The translations under genes were made by a program, and so were the position numbers. A stretch of 33,247 nt of DNA from Burkholderiales bacterium (lineage in GTDB: Bacteria; Pseudomonadota; Gammaproteobacteria; Burkholderiales; Burkholderiaceae_C). Below are positions 1 through 7,640 of this stretch, piece after piece. The notes below the pieces were generated by a model. It searched no databases. It saw only the letters and a list, made by a program, of their open reading frames with translations, and had not been told where the DNA came from. Within the stretch, counting starts at the first letter, position 1. Every line of letters starts with the position of its first letter. The stretch is taken from NCBI GenBank assembly GCA_022758925.1, contig JAEMQF010000165.1, positions 1 through 33,247 on the forward strand, in the 5' to 3' direction.

Positions 1-856
1 AGCGTGAGTCGTCGATCTGGCCGCGTTGCAGCGCGGCGCGTACTTCGCAGCCCGGCTCGTGCAGGTGGGTGCAGTTGTAGAACCTGCAGCCCGCAGTGTG
101 CGTGCGCAGATCGGGCATGAGCGAGGCCAGTTGCTGGGCATCGATATGGCGCATGCCGAATTCCTGAAAACCCGGCGAGTCGATCAGGGCGCTGCGGCGC
201 TGCGGCGTGAGCCAGTACCAGTGCGTGGCCGTCGTCGTGTGGCGCCCTGAATTCAGCGCTGACGAGATCTCTCCGACCTGCGCCTTCGCGTGCGGCGCCA
301 GCAGATTGATGAGCGTGCTCTTGCCCGCGCCGCTGGGGCCGATCGCGAGGCTGGCTTTGTCGGCGAGCAAGGGCTCAAGCCGCGCCCGCGCTTCGATCGG
401 GCTCGCCTTCAGCGCCAGCTCGATGACCTCGACGCCCATCGCCGCATAGGGCGCGAGCCGCACCCGCGCCGTGGCAATGCTGGCCAGATCGGTCTTGTTG
501 AGCAAGATGAGCGCGGGGATTGCCGCGTCTTGCGCAGCAATCAGGGCGCGCGCCAGTTGCGACTCGCTGAACACCGGCTCGGCAGCGACGAGCACCAGCA
601 GTTGATCGATGTTCGCCGCGAACGACTTCGTCTTCCACTCGTCCTGGCGCGTCAACACATTGCGGCGCGGTTCGAGATGCTCTATCACACCGCTGTCGCC
701 ACTCGCTTGCCAACGGACCCGGTCGCCGACGACGACATCGCTCTTCTTGCCACGCGTATGGCAGATCAGGCGCGTGCCTTCGGGGTTTTCGACGACGCAG
801 TGCCGGCCGTGCGTGGCGACGACCAAGCCAAGATCGAGTTCCGCCGGTTTGCTCAA
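1..856 (-). CDS. rsgA: Ribosome small subunit-dependent GTPase RsgA (C-terminus cut off by window edge)
   Basis: RsgA is a circularly permuted GTPase that checks late maturation of the 30S subunit. The permuted motif order is visible: the G4 motif NKTD (about residue 120) comes before the P-loop GPSGAGKST (173-181) and the G3 motif DSPGF. Near the window edge lies the zinc-binding pattern C-x5-C-x-H-x2-HEPGC that is typical of the family. No ATG or GTG gives a sensible N-terminus. The only suitable start is a TTG at 856-854, which overlaps the TGA of the M48 protease gene (855-853) and gives an N-terminus beginning LSKPAELDLG. About 285 codons are visible and the stop is outside. Co-transcription with the protease gene, with coupled translation, is inferred from the overlap. 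Confidence 0.93.
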   Translation of the reverse strand, partial: MSKPAELDLGLVVATHGRHCVVENPEGTRLICHTRGKKSDVVVGDRVRWQASGDSGVIEHLEPRRNVLTRQDEWKTKSFAANIDQLLVLVAAEPVFSESQLARALIAAQDAAIPALILLNKTDLASIATARVRLAPYAAMGVEVIELALKASPIEARARLEPLLADKASLAIGPSGAGKSTLINLLAPHAKAQVGEISSALNSGRHTTTATHWYWLTPQRRSALIDSPGFQEFGMRHIDAQQLASLMPDLRTHTAGCRFYNCTHLHEPGCEVRAALQRGQIDDSR

Positions 857-2124
857 TGCTGGCCCGAGGCCAAGGCGGCGATGCGCTGCGCCGCGGGCGG
901 GTGCGAATAGAAGAACCGGACGTACAGTGGATCGGGCGTCAATGTCGCGCCATTGTCTTCGTGCAATTTGAGCAGAGCCTGGGCCAGATCGGTGGCGCTG
1001 GCCTGCTGGCAGGCGTAGGCGTCGGCCTGAAACTCGTGGCGGCGCGACAGGCTGGCCATCAGCGGTGAGATGAAGAACACGAAGACCGGCACGAAGAGCA
1101 TGAACAGCAGCAGCGCCAGCGCATCGTTCGGCGCATGCATCGACGGCGTGACCCCGAGCCCGGTGTAGAACCAGACATGACCCGAGAGCGTTCCGAGCAG
1201 CGCAAAGCCCAGTGCGCTGAAGCCGAACAGCACGAGCATGCGCTGAATCACATGACGGTGCTTGAAGTGCCCCAACTCGTGCGCCAGCACCGCCTCGACT
1301 TCACCCACATTCAGCTTGCTCAGCAGCGTGTCGAAGAAGACGACGCGTTTGGCGGCACCGAATCCCGTGAAATAGGCATTGGCGTGGGCTGAGCGCCGGC
1401 TGCCGTCCATCACGAACAGGCCCTTCGCCGCGAAGCCGCACTTGGCCATCAAAGCCTGGACGCGCGAGCGCATCGATTCGTCGCCGAGTGGAACGAACTT
1501 GTTGAACAGCGGTGCGATCACGGTCGGGTAGAGCACCAGGAGCAACAGATTGAACGCGACCCACACGCCCCACGCCCACAACCACCATGCGTTGCCCGCA
1601 GCCGCCATCAGCCACAGGATGACGGCGGCAATCGGCAGGCCGATCAACGCGCCCAGCACAGTGCCCTTGACCATGTCCAGGGCATAGAGCCGCCACGTCA
1701 TGCGATTGAAACCAAACCGTTGCTCCACCCGAAACGTGCGGTACAGATCGAACGGCAGGTCGATCAGACCGCTGATGAGGGCAAAGGCGGCGAGCAGCGC
1801 GAGTTGGTAGGCCATGTCGCCCCAGGCGGGTTGCACGGCACTGAGCAGGGCCGCGTTCAGCGCGTCCAGCCCGCCGAGCAGCGTCCACCCGAGCAGCACG
1901 CCGCCGCCGAGCGCAACTTCGAGCAAGGACAAACGGCTTTTGGCCAGGGTGTAGTCGGCGGCTTTTTGGTGCGCTTCAAGTGAAACCTGCGCGCAAAAAG
2001 CCGTGGGCACGGCACCGCGGTGCGCAGCCACATGGCGCATCTGGCGCGTCGCCAGATAGAAGCGCACGAGCAGCGAGGCGACCAGCGCCGCGGCGAACGC
2101 CAACGTCAATGCCGAGGAATGCAT
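853..2124 (-). CDS. M48 family membrane metallopeptidase (Ste24/CAAX-protease-like)
   Basis: This 423-residue integral membrane zinc protease has the M48 signature HELGH at residues 282-286. The downstream EFQAD motif supplies the third zinc ligand (Glu). Several hydrophobic segments precede the active site (roughly 5-24, 65-90, 105-125, 150-175 and 180-205), and two more follow it, matching the Ste24-like layout with an N-terminal CAAX-protease domain. Substrates in bacteria are poorly defined; turnover of membrane proteins is the usual assumption. The gene is divergent from orn and overlaps the start of rsgA. The ATG at 2124 lies 7 bases after a -10-like TACACT, so the transcript may be leaderless. 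Confidence 0.93.
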   Translation of the reverse strand: MHSSALTLAFAAALVASLLVRFYLATRQMRHVAAHRGAVPTAFCAQVSLEAHQKAADYTLAKSRLSLLEVALGGGVLLGWTLLGGLDALNAALLSAVQPAWGDMAYQLALLAAFALISGLIDLPFDLYRTFRVEQRFGFNRMTWRLYALDMVKGTVLGALIGLPIAAVILWLMAAAGNAWWLWAWGVWVAFNLLLLVLYPTVIAPLFNKFVPLGDESMRSRVQALMAKCGFAAKGLFVMDGSRRSAHANAYFTGFGAAKRVVFFDTLLSKLNVGEVEAVLAHELGHFKHRHVIQRMLVLFGFSALGFALLGTLSGHVWFYTGLGVTPSMHAPNDALALLLFMLFVPVFVFFISPLMASLSRRHEFQADAYACQQASATDLAQALLKLHEDNGATLTPDPLYVRFFYSHPPAAQRIAALASGQH

Positions 2125-2131
2125 GCCTCAC

Positions 2132-2137
2132 AGTGTA
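2132..2137 (-). promoter_or_regulatory. Candidate -10 element of the M48 protease gene
   Basis: TACACT on the minus strand is followed by 7 bases and then the ATG at 2124. The expected start of transcription falls on or next to the start codon. No good -35 hexamer is visible. The GAGG within the 7-base gap is too close to the ATG to act as a normal ribosome binding site. Confidence 0.4.
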
Positions 2138-2192
2138 GGTCTTGGCCTGCACGGTGCAGCGCGCCTGCGAGAATCGGAAACGGAGGATTCCG

Positions 2193-2753
2193 ATGAATGC
2201 AACCTCATTCCCGCATAGCGACCAGAATTTGATCTGGATCGACCTGGAGATGACCGGCCTGCTGCCCGACAGTGACCGCATCATCGAAATCGCGGTCGTG
2301 CTCACTGATGCGCAGATGACACAGCGTATCGAAGGCCCGGTGCTCGCGATTCATCAAAGCGACGCCGTGCTCGACGCCATGGATGCCTGGAACAAGGGCA
2401 CCCATGGCCGCAGCGGCCTGACGGACCGAGTCAAGGCCTCGACCGTCGACGAAGCGCAGGCCGAGACGCAGGTGCTTGAATTCTTGCGTCTTCATGTTCC
2501 CAAGAACGCCTCGCCGATGTGCGGCAACAGCATCTGCCAGGATCGGCGGTTCCTGGCGCGCACGATGCCGGCGCTCGAAGCCTATTTTCACTACCGCAAC
2601 CTCGACGTGAGCACGTTGAAGGAACTGGCGCGCCGCTGGAAGCCCGGGATCCTGGAGGGCTTCAAGAAGGCGCAGGCGCACACGGCACTGGCCGATATTC
2701 ACGAGTCGATCGACGAGCTTGTCTACTATCGCGAGCACTTTCTGATCAAGTGA
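2193..2753 (+). CDS. orn: Oligoribonuclease
   Basis: Orn is a 3'-5' exoribonuclease that degrades two- to five-nucleotide RNA ends, including pGpG, to mononucleotides. The 186-residue product has the DEDDh exonuclease layout: WIDLEMTGL near the N-terminus (first Asp and Glu), an Asp in [10 protein letters not shown], and the C-terminal H-x4-D (HTALADI). The ATG at 2193 is chosen over an upstream in-frame ATG at 2142 because GGAGG sits 6 bases before it and the family normally starts just before this N-terminal motif. Length is usual for the family (about 180). A GAGAAT box about 18 bases upstream may be the -10 element. Confidence 0.96.
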   Translation: MNATSFPHSDQNLIWIDLEMTGLLPDSDRIIEIAVVLTDAQMTQRIEGPVLAIHQSDAVLDAMDAWNKGTHGRSGLTDRVKASTVDEAQAETQVLEFLRLHVPKNASPMCGNSICQDRRFLARTMPALEAYFHYRNLDVSTLKELARRWKPGILEGFKKAQAHTALADIHESIDELVYYREHFLIK

Positions 2754-2782
2754 AGGCCGTCCTGGGATAGAATCGCGCCTCG

Positions 2783-2808
2783 GCCGCACGTCAGTGCGGC
2801 TTTTCGTT
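2783..2808 (+). terminator. Terminator-like hairpin downstream of orn / in the helicase leader
   Basis: A 7-bp stem GCCGCAC/GTGCGGC with a 4-base loop is followed by TTTTCGTT. It lies 30 bases after the orn stop. A -10-like TAGAAT at 2768-2773 sits just upstream, so the hairpin could also act early in a helicase transcript. The rest of the gap up to 3045 shows no gene that I can support. Confidence 0.65.
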
Positions 2809-3045
2809 CATCGCACCGACCCTTTTTCGATTCTTCCCGCGGCCACGCCGCGCGGCCGGATCGATTTCCAGAGTGGGACTGGTTGGCGCCGATGCCGTCG
2901 CATTGACGGTTCCCTTCGCGCGGCCCTGGGCCCTGCTGCGGGTTCCATCCCTGGCGATCCACCAGTCATCCCGGAACCGGGTTGGCGAGCCTGTGCGCAT
3001 GGCGTTTTGCCGGCGAAGCACGGGTGTTCCCTTGGAAAGATGAAC

Positions 3046-4470
3046 ATGAGTTTCGATCAAATGGGCCTGGAAAGCGCCCTCACGCAAGCCGTGGCACACG
3101 CGGGCTATGCCAGCGCCACGGAAGTCCAGCTGGCCGCGATTCCACCGGCGTTGGCGGGCGAGGACCTGATGGTGTCGTCCTGCACCGGCAGCGGCAAGAC
3201 GGCGTCGTTCATTCTGCCGGCCTTGCAGCGCGTGCTGAAGGCGCGCGCCGAGTTCCATGCGCAACGCACTGCAAACGGCGCAGCCGCGGAATCCGTACGA
3301 CGCGACACCCCGCGCCGCGCCGCGCGCATCCTCGTGCTGGTGCCGACGCGCGAGCTCGCGCTGCAGGTGTCCAAAGCGGCGGACACGTACGGCCGCATGG
3401 TGAAGAACCTGCGCCTTGCCACCATCGTCGGCGGCGTGCCGTATCCGGCGCAACTTGCGGCGCTGCGGGGCGGCCCTGACATCATCATTGCCACGCCTGG
3501 CCGCTTGCTGGACCACCTGCAAAGCGGTCGCTGCGACCTGGGCAGCGTCGAACTGCTGGTGCTCGACGAAGCCGACCGCATGCTCGACCTGGGCTTCATC
3601 GACGACATCAATACGATCGCTGCCGCCGTGCCCGCGGTGCGCCAGACGCTGATGTACAGCGCCACCTTTGCCGGCAACGTCGGCAACCTGGCGCGGCACC
3701 TGCTGCGCGATCCGAAGCGCATCGCAGTCGCCTCGCACACCACGGCGCACGTCAACATCGAGCAGCGCCTGCACTGGGCCGACAACCACAACCACAAGAA
3801 TGCCTTGCTCGATCACATCCTGACGCAACGCGAGGTTGAGCAGGCGCTGGTTTTCACGAGCACACAGCGCGACGCCGATTGGCTCGCCGATCGCCTCGCC
3901 GACATGGGCCACAAAGTGGCCTCGTTGCACGGTGGCATGCCGCAGGGCCGGCGCAACCGTGTATTGCAGGGTCTGCGTTCGCGCCACCTGCGGGTTCTGG
4001 TCGCGACCGATGTGGCCGCGCGTGGCCTCGATGTTCCCGGCATCTCGCACGTCATCAACTACGGCATGCCGATGAAGGCCGAGGACTATGTGCACCGCAT
4101 CGGCCGCACCGGCCGCGCCGGCCGCGATGGCCTGGCGGTAACGCTGGCCGAGCGCATGGACACCGACATGGTGCGGCGCATCCAGAGTTTCACGACGCAG
4201 CCGATTCCGGTCACGATGATCGGCGGTCTCGAGCCGAAGAACCCGCAGCCGCAGGTCAAGACCTTCCGTGCTGCCGGCCGGCCCGGCGAAGGCGCGGCAG
4301 CGCGAGCGGCGCGCCCGACGCAGCCTGGGCGTCAGTCAGTCCCACGCGGGGCTGCCTTTGCATCGCGCAAGAGCGAGGCCCTGCGGCCGCGCGACGCTGC
4401 GCGCCCGGCCCGGCCGGCGCGCAAGCCCGCGGCCGCGAGCCATCGCGCCAAGACCTTCGTCAGCCGCTGA
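3046..4470 (+). CDS. DEAD-box ATP-dependent RNA helicase, RhlE-like
   Basis: This ATP-dependent RNA helicase would act in RNA decay, ribosome assembly or cold adaptation. All core motifs are visible: TGSGKT (residues 47-52), PTRELALQ, GG and TPGRL, DEAD (174-177), SAT (205-207), ATDVAARGLD and HRIGRTGR (350-357). After about residue 380 comes a low-complexity tail rich in Arg, Ala and Pro, typical of RhlE-type proteins and probably RNA-binding. The start at 3046 is preferred to the ATG at 3040 because GGAAAG (3034-3039) is spaced 6 bases from it but touches the earlier ATG. With this start the protein has 474 residues. The exact subfamily (RhlE or another) is not certain. Confidence 0.93.
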   Translation: MSFDQMGLESALTQAVAHAGYASATEVQLAAIPPALAGEDLMVSSCTGSGKTASFILPALQRVLKARAEFHAQRTANGAAAESVRRDTPRRAARILVLVPTRELALQVSKAADTYGRMVKNLRLATIVGGVPYPAQLAALRGGPDIIIATPGRLLDHLQSGRCDLGSVELLVLDEADRMLDLGFIDDINTIAAAVPAVRQTLMYSATFAGNVGNLARHLLRDPKRIAVASHTTAHVNIEQRLHWADNHNHKNALLDHILTQREVEQALVFTSTQRDADWLADRLADMGHKVASLHGGMPQGRRNRVLQGLRSRHLRVLVATDVAARGLDVPGISHVINYGMPMKAEDYVHRIGRTGRAGRDGLAVTLAERMDTDMVRRIQSFTTQPIPVTMIGGLEPKNPQPQVKTFRAAGRPGEGAAARAARPTQPGRQSVPRGAAFASRKSEALRPRDAARPARPARKPAAASHRAKTFVSR

Positions 4471-4563
4471 ACCCACGCCGCCCAACTCGCGGCCCGGCGC
4501 AAGGCGGGATCCGGTGCGCTCGGCACAGAGTGGATTGCGGCGTGCGCCGGGGCAGACGCTGGC

Positions 4564-4908
4564 TCAGCCCAGCAGTTCAACCTCGAACATCAGCGTCGCG
4601 TTCGGCGGGATCACGCTGCCAGCGCCGCGTGTGCCGTAGCCGAGCTGCGGCGGAATCACGAGGAGCCGCGTGCCGCCGACCTGCATGCCCTGCACGCCCT
4701 CGTCCCAACCCGCGATGACCATGCCCTCGCCGAGGCCGAAATCGAACGCGTCGCCTCGATCCTTGCTGCTATCGATCTTGGCGCCCTTGACGCCGTCTCT
4801 GTAGAGCCAGCCCGTGTAGTGCACACTGACTTGCTGGCCGGCTTGTGCCGCGGCGCCGTCCCCCAGCACGGTGTCTTCGTATTGCAGGCCGGAAGTGGTG
4901 GTGATCAT
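4564..4908 (-). CDS. FKBP-type peptidyl-prolyl cis-trans isomerase
   Basis: This small FKBP-fold prolyl isomerase of 114 residues has no signal peptide and is probably cytoplasmic. Family landmarks are VHYTGWL, FDFGLGEGMVIAGWDEG and the IPPQLGYG segment, ending in the usual FEVELLG strand. The ATG at 4908 is chosen because GAGGA lies 7 bases upstream and the N-terminus MITTTSGLQYED matches the family; an upstream in-frame ATG at 4929 lacks this support. It follows gluQ on the same strand after about 40 bases, so the two are probably co-transcribed. It converges with the helicase gene; the 93-bp gap between them shows no clear terminator. Confidence 0.95.
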   Translation of the reverse strand: MITTTSGLQYEDTVLGDGAAAQAGQQVSVHYTGWLYRDGVKGAKIDSSKDRGDAFDFGLGEGMVIAGWDEGVQGMQVGGTRLLVIPPQLGYGTRGAGSVIPPNATLMFEVELLG

Positions 4909-4949
4909 GGGCAATCCTCGGGTCGACATGATGAGTCCAAAGGCCGCGA

Positions 4950-5867
4950 TCATGCCATCCACTGCGCTCTCCACCTTGCCACCGCCTGCGCCAGCGTGTC
5001 CGCCAGGTTTGCCGTGGCCAGCGTCAACCCCAGTTGCGCCGCGGCGTTTCGCAGTGCCAACGTTGGGTCGCTCACATCGAGCGCGCGCGCCTCGTTGCGC
5101 TTGGACAATTTCTCGCCGTCGGCGCCTAGCCGCAATGGTGCATGCAGGTACCGGGGCGTGGCCAGACCCAGCACCTGCTGCAAATGAATCTGGCGCGGCG
5201 TGTTGTCGGCGAGATCCGCGCCGCGCACGATGTGCGTCACCCCTTGCGCTGCGTCATCGACGACGACGGCGAGTTGGTACGCCCACAAGCCATCGGCGCG
5301 GCGCAAGATGAAGTCGCCGACCTCATGCGTCACATCCTGGCGCTGTTCGCCCAGGCGCCGGTCGTACCACCGGACGTCCAGCACTTCGAGCGGCCGCCGC
5401 AAAGATGGCGCCGCAATCATCCGAATCGCGCACCCTGGAGTGGCGCGGCGGGCATCGCGGCAGGTGCCGGGATAGATGCGCTCGGCGTGGCGCGTGCGCT
5501 GCGTGCCAGCAGCGGCGCCCGCGAGTTCGATCTGGCGCCGCGTGCAGGAACAGGCGAAGGCCCAGCCGCGCGCCAGCAATGTGTCGAGTGCCGTCTGATA
5601 GGCTGGCCCACGGCTCGACTGATAGAGCGCTGGAGCGTCGGGGTGCAGGCCGCAGGCCGCAAGCTGCGAAAGAATCTTCGCTGCCGCGCCGGGCCGGCAG
5701 CGTGGTGTGTCCACGTCTTCAATCCGCACCAGCCAGGTGCCACCGTGCGCGCGTGCGTCGAGCCAGGATGCGAGTGCCGCGACCAACGAGCCTTCGTGCA
5801 AGGGCCCGGTGGGTGACGGGGCGAATCGGCCAACGTAGCCTGAGTGCCCTGACGCGAGCGAACTCAC
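4950..5867 (-). CDS. gluQ: Glutamyl-Q tRNA(Asp) synthetase
   Basis: GluQ (YadB) attaches glutamate to the queuosine at position 34 of tRNA(Asp), without tRNA in the activation step. The 305-residue protein resembles a glutamyl-tRNA synthetase catalytic domain without the anticodon-binding half. The HIGH-like signature is [12 protein letters not shown] (16-27), and the KMSKS-like one is KLSKR (253-257). The zinc site specific to this family is visible as CSC followed by YPGTC. Length fits the family (about 300). A perfect 12-bp-stem hairpin lies 16 bases upstream of the ATG, in its probable leader. Confidence 0.94.
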   Translation of the reverse strand: MSSLASGHSGYVGRFAPSPTGPLHEGSLVAALASWLDARAHGGTWLVRIEDVDTPRCRPGAAAKILSQLAACGLHPDAPALYQSSRGPAYQTALDTLLARGWAFACSCTRRQIELAGAAAGTQRTRHAERIYPGTCRDARRATPGCAIRMIAAPSLRRPLEVLDVRWYDRRLGEQRQDVTHEVGDFILRRADGLWAYQLAVVVDDAAQGVTHIVRGADLADNTPRQIHLQQVLGLATPRYLHAPLRLGADGEKLSKRNEARALDVSDPTLALRNAAAQLGLTLATANLADTLAQAVARWRAQWMA

Positions 5868-5882
5868 GCGCGCACCCGTGGC

Positions 5883-5914
5883 CGGCTTGGGGCGCTGGTC
5901 AACGCCCCAAGCCG
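5883..5914 (-). repeat. Perfect 12-bp inverted repeat in the gluQ leader
   Basis: The arms CGGCTTGGGGCG and CGCCCCAAGCCG are separated by an 8-base loop. Neither side is followed by a T tract, so it is not a simple terminator. It lies just upstream of gluQ in the 219-bp gap before the divergent pirin gene. It could be a leader structure, an operator or a dispersed palindrome. Confidence 0.6.
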
Positions 5915-6049
5915 CGATTGCGCTTCGGGTACCGGGAGCGGGTGTCGTGCGGTCACGCTTGGCTTGTGGCAGGCTGCGAGCCGGATCGTATTTGAAGCGC
6001 AGACAGCCCCGGATCGCTGTGCCCTCGCCCGTCTTGCTCTACAGTGTCT

Positions 6050-6061
6050 GCAGTGCACTGC
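6050..6061. promoter_or_regulatory. Candidate operator: perfect 12-bp palindrome upstream of pirin
   Basis: GCAGTGCACTGC is fully self-complementary and ends 25 bases before the pirin ATG. A TACAGT box lies just upstream (6040-6045), so the palindrome would cover the start of the transcript. Binding by a dimeric repressor is only an inference. Confidence 0.3.
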
Positions 6062-6086
6062 GCGCACCCTGCGGAGAATTCCAGCG

Positions 6087-6809
6087 ATGATCTTTTTGAG
6101 GAAGTCGAACGAACGGGGCTATGCCGATCATGGCTGGCTGAAGAGTTATCACAGTTTTTCGTTTGCCGACTACCACGACCCGAAGCACATGGGATTCTCC
6201 AACCTGCGCGTCATCAATGAAGACCGCATCGCCCCCGGAACGGGTTTCGGCACGCATGGCCATCGCGACATGGAGATCATCAGCTACGTGCTCAGTGGTG
6301 AACTCGCGCACCGCGACAGCATGGGCAACGGCCCGGCGGGTGCGGCACACAGCGCTGTCATCAAGCCCGGTGACGTGCAGCGCATGAGCGCGGGGCGCGG
6401 GGTGACGCACAGCGAATTCAACAACGCACCGCAGGAGACGACACACTTCCTGCAAATCTGGCTGACGCCGAACGCGATCGGCTTGACGCCGGGTTATGAG
6501 CAAAAGCACTTCCCTGCCGCCGTCAAGCGTGGCCGGCTGGCCCTGGTGGCTGCTGCCGATGCCCGCGAAGGCGCGATTCGCATCCATGCCGACGCGACTG
6601 TCTACGCGGGCCTGTTCGACGCTGCGCAAGCCGCGACCCTGCACCTCGCAGCCGACCGCTGCGCCTATGTGCATGTGGTGCGCGGCAATCTGGTCGTGAA
6701 CGGCCAGGCCGCCGCCGCGGGCGACGCCGTGATGCTTCGCGATGAAGCGGCGGTGCGGCTGGAGCAAGGCGTTGGCGCCGAAGTTCTGGTGTTCGACCTG
6801 AAGGCATGA
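6087..6809 (+). CDS. Pirin family protein (bicupin, quercetinase-like)
   Basis: Pirins are double-cupin metalloproteins; the E. coli homologue YhhW shows quercetin dioxygenase activity, but the physiological substrate is unknown. The 240-residue product has the N-terminal cupin metal site: His57 and His59 (GTHGHRD), then His108 and Glu110 (THSEF). Conserved pirin motifs include HSFSFADYHDP near residue 25 and MSAGRGV. Start at 6087 is supported by GGAGA 9 bases upstream. Its stop overlaps the start of the FMN reductase gene by 4 bases (ATGA), so the two are translationally coupled. This points to a shared redox or aromatic-compound role, which is inference. Confidence 0.94.
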   Translation: MIFLRKSNERGYADHGWLKSYHSFSFADYHDPKHMGFSNLRVINEDRIAPGTGFGTHGHRDMEIISYVLSGELAHRDSMGNGPAGAAHSAVIKPGDVQRMSAGRGVTHSEFNNAPQETTHFLQIWLTPNAIGLTPGYEQKHFPAAVKRGRLALVAAADAREGAIRIHADATVYAGLFDAAQAATLHLAADRCAYVHVVRGNLVVNGQAAAAGDAVMLRDEAAVRLEQGVGAEVLVFDLKA

Positions 6810-7417
6810 TCCAGATGCAATTGCAGACCTCGAAGCTGTTGATTCTTTCCGGCAGCTCACGCGCCGGCTCCTTCAATGGCAAGCTCGCAAGTCTGGCGCG
6901 CGGCCTCGCTCTGGGCGAGGGCGCACAGGCTTCGTTGCTGGATTTGCGCGCGCTCGACTTGCCCGTCTATGACGCCGAGATCGAGGCGTCGGCGATGCCG
7001 GCCGGTGCGCTCACGTTTCGCGACGCATTGGCGCGACACGACGCCGTGATCGTGACTTGCCCCGAGTACAACGGTTTCCCGACGCCGCTGTTGATCAATG
7101 CCTTCGACTGGGTTTCGCGCGTGACGGCGGGCAATGGCCTGCCCGCGGGCCTTGCGGCACTGGCCGGCAAACCGGCAGGCGTGATGAGCGCCTCTCCTGG
7201 CCCATTCGGGGGCCTGCGCAGTCTGATGTTCGCGCGCCAGTTCCTGCACAACGTGCTGGGCATGCTCGTTGTTCCCGAACAGTTCGCGCTGAGCCAGGCG
7301 GCTCAGGCGTTCGACAGCGAGGGCCAGTTGCGCGAACCGAAGCACGTTCAGGCGGCGCAGCGCGTGGTGCGCAGCGTGCTTCGGCTGAGCACGGCGCTGC
7401 GCACGGTGTCGCCGTAG
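6806..7417 (+). CDS. NAD(P)H-dependent FMN reductase family protein
   Basis: This flavodoxin-like NAD(P)H:FMN/quinone reductase has 203 residues. The phosphate-binding loop of the flavin site is GSSRAGSFNGKLA (about 16-28), and the second family motif is CPEYNGFPTPLLINAFDW. These are typical of the ChrR/YieF/NADPH-dependent FMN reductase group. The start overlaps the pirin stop. An inner ATG three codons later would be equally possible. No membrane segment or signal peptide is seen. Substrate cannot be told from sequence; reduction of quinones, flavins or other electrophiles is known in the family. Confidence 0.92.
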   Translation: MIQMQLQTSKLLILSGSSRAGSFNGKLASLARGLALGEGAQASLLDLRALDLPVYDAEIEASAMPAGALTFRDALARHDAVIVTCPEYNGFPTPLLINAFDWVSRVTAGNGLPAGLAALAGKPAGVMSASPGPFGGLRSLMFARQFLHNVLGMLVVPEQFALSQAAQAFDSEGQLREPKHVQAAQRVVRSVLRLSTALRTVSP

Positions 7418-7453
7418 CGACGATCCGGCAGCGCGCCGGTGTTTCGAGTCGAA

Positions 7454-7621
7454 CTTGAGAGTACCCCCAGGCCGACGCGTCGCGTCGGCCGCCCCCCGTG
7501 GGGGTTGAGGCAACTTCGGGCGGCCGTGCGTTTCCTCAAGAGTACCCCCAGGCCGACGCGTCGCGTCGGCCGCCCCCCGTGGGGGTTGAGGCAACTTCGG
7601 GCGGCCGTGCGTTTCCTCAAG
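7454..7621. repeat. Two perfect tandem copies of an 81-bp palindromic repeat
   Basis: Copies at 7458-7538 and 7539-7619 are identical over 81 bases. Each copy holds an inverted repeat GGCCGACG-5 bases-CGTCGGCC followed by CCCCCC-GT-GGGGG; the outer ACCCCC can also pair with the last GGGGGT to enclose the first hairpin. The array starts with CTTGAG and ends with CTCAAG, a short terminal inverted repeat. The period is 27 codons, so both strands stay open through it, but no protein is supported. It fills the gap between the FMN reductase and DUF599 genes. It looks like a dispersed extragenic palindromic element; other genomic copies cannot be checked here. Confidence 0.9.
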
Positions 7622-7627
7622 AGCCGC

Positions 7628-7633
7628 TACAGT
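7628..7633 (+). promoter_or_regulatory. Candidate -10 element of the DUF599 gene
   Basis: TACAGT is followed by 7 bases and the ATG at 7641. The region where a -35 would lie is inside the second 81-bp repeat copy. There is no Shine-Dalgarno sequence, so a leaderless transcript is possible. Confidence 0.35.
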
Positions 7634-7640
7634 TCGGTGC

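Noticed and set aside
2791-4095. Open frame of 434 codons antisense to the helicase
   Set aside because: The sense frame has every DEAD-box motif; the antisense product is low-complexity and matches no family.
7454-7621. The 81-bp direct repeats as a CRISPR array
   Set aside because: The copies are directly adjacent with no spacers and are internally palindromic over long stretches; no cas gene is present.
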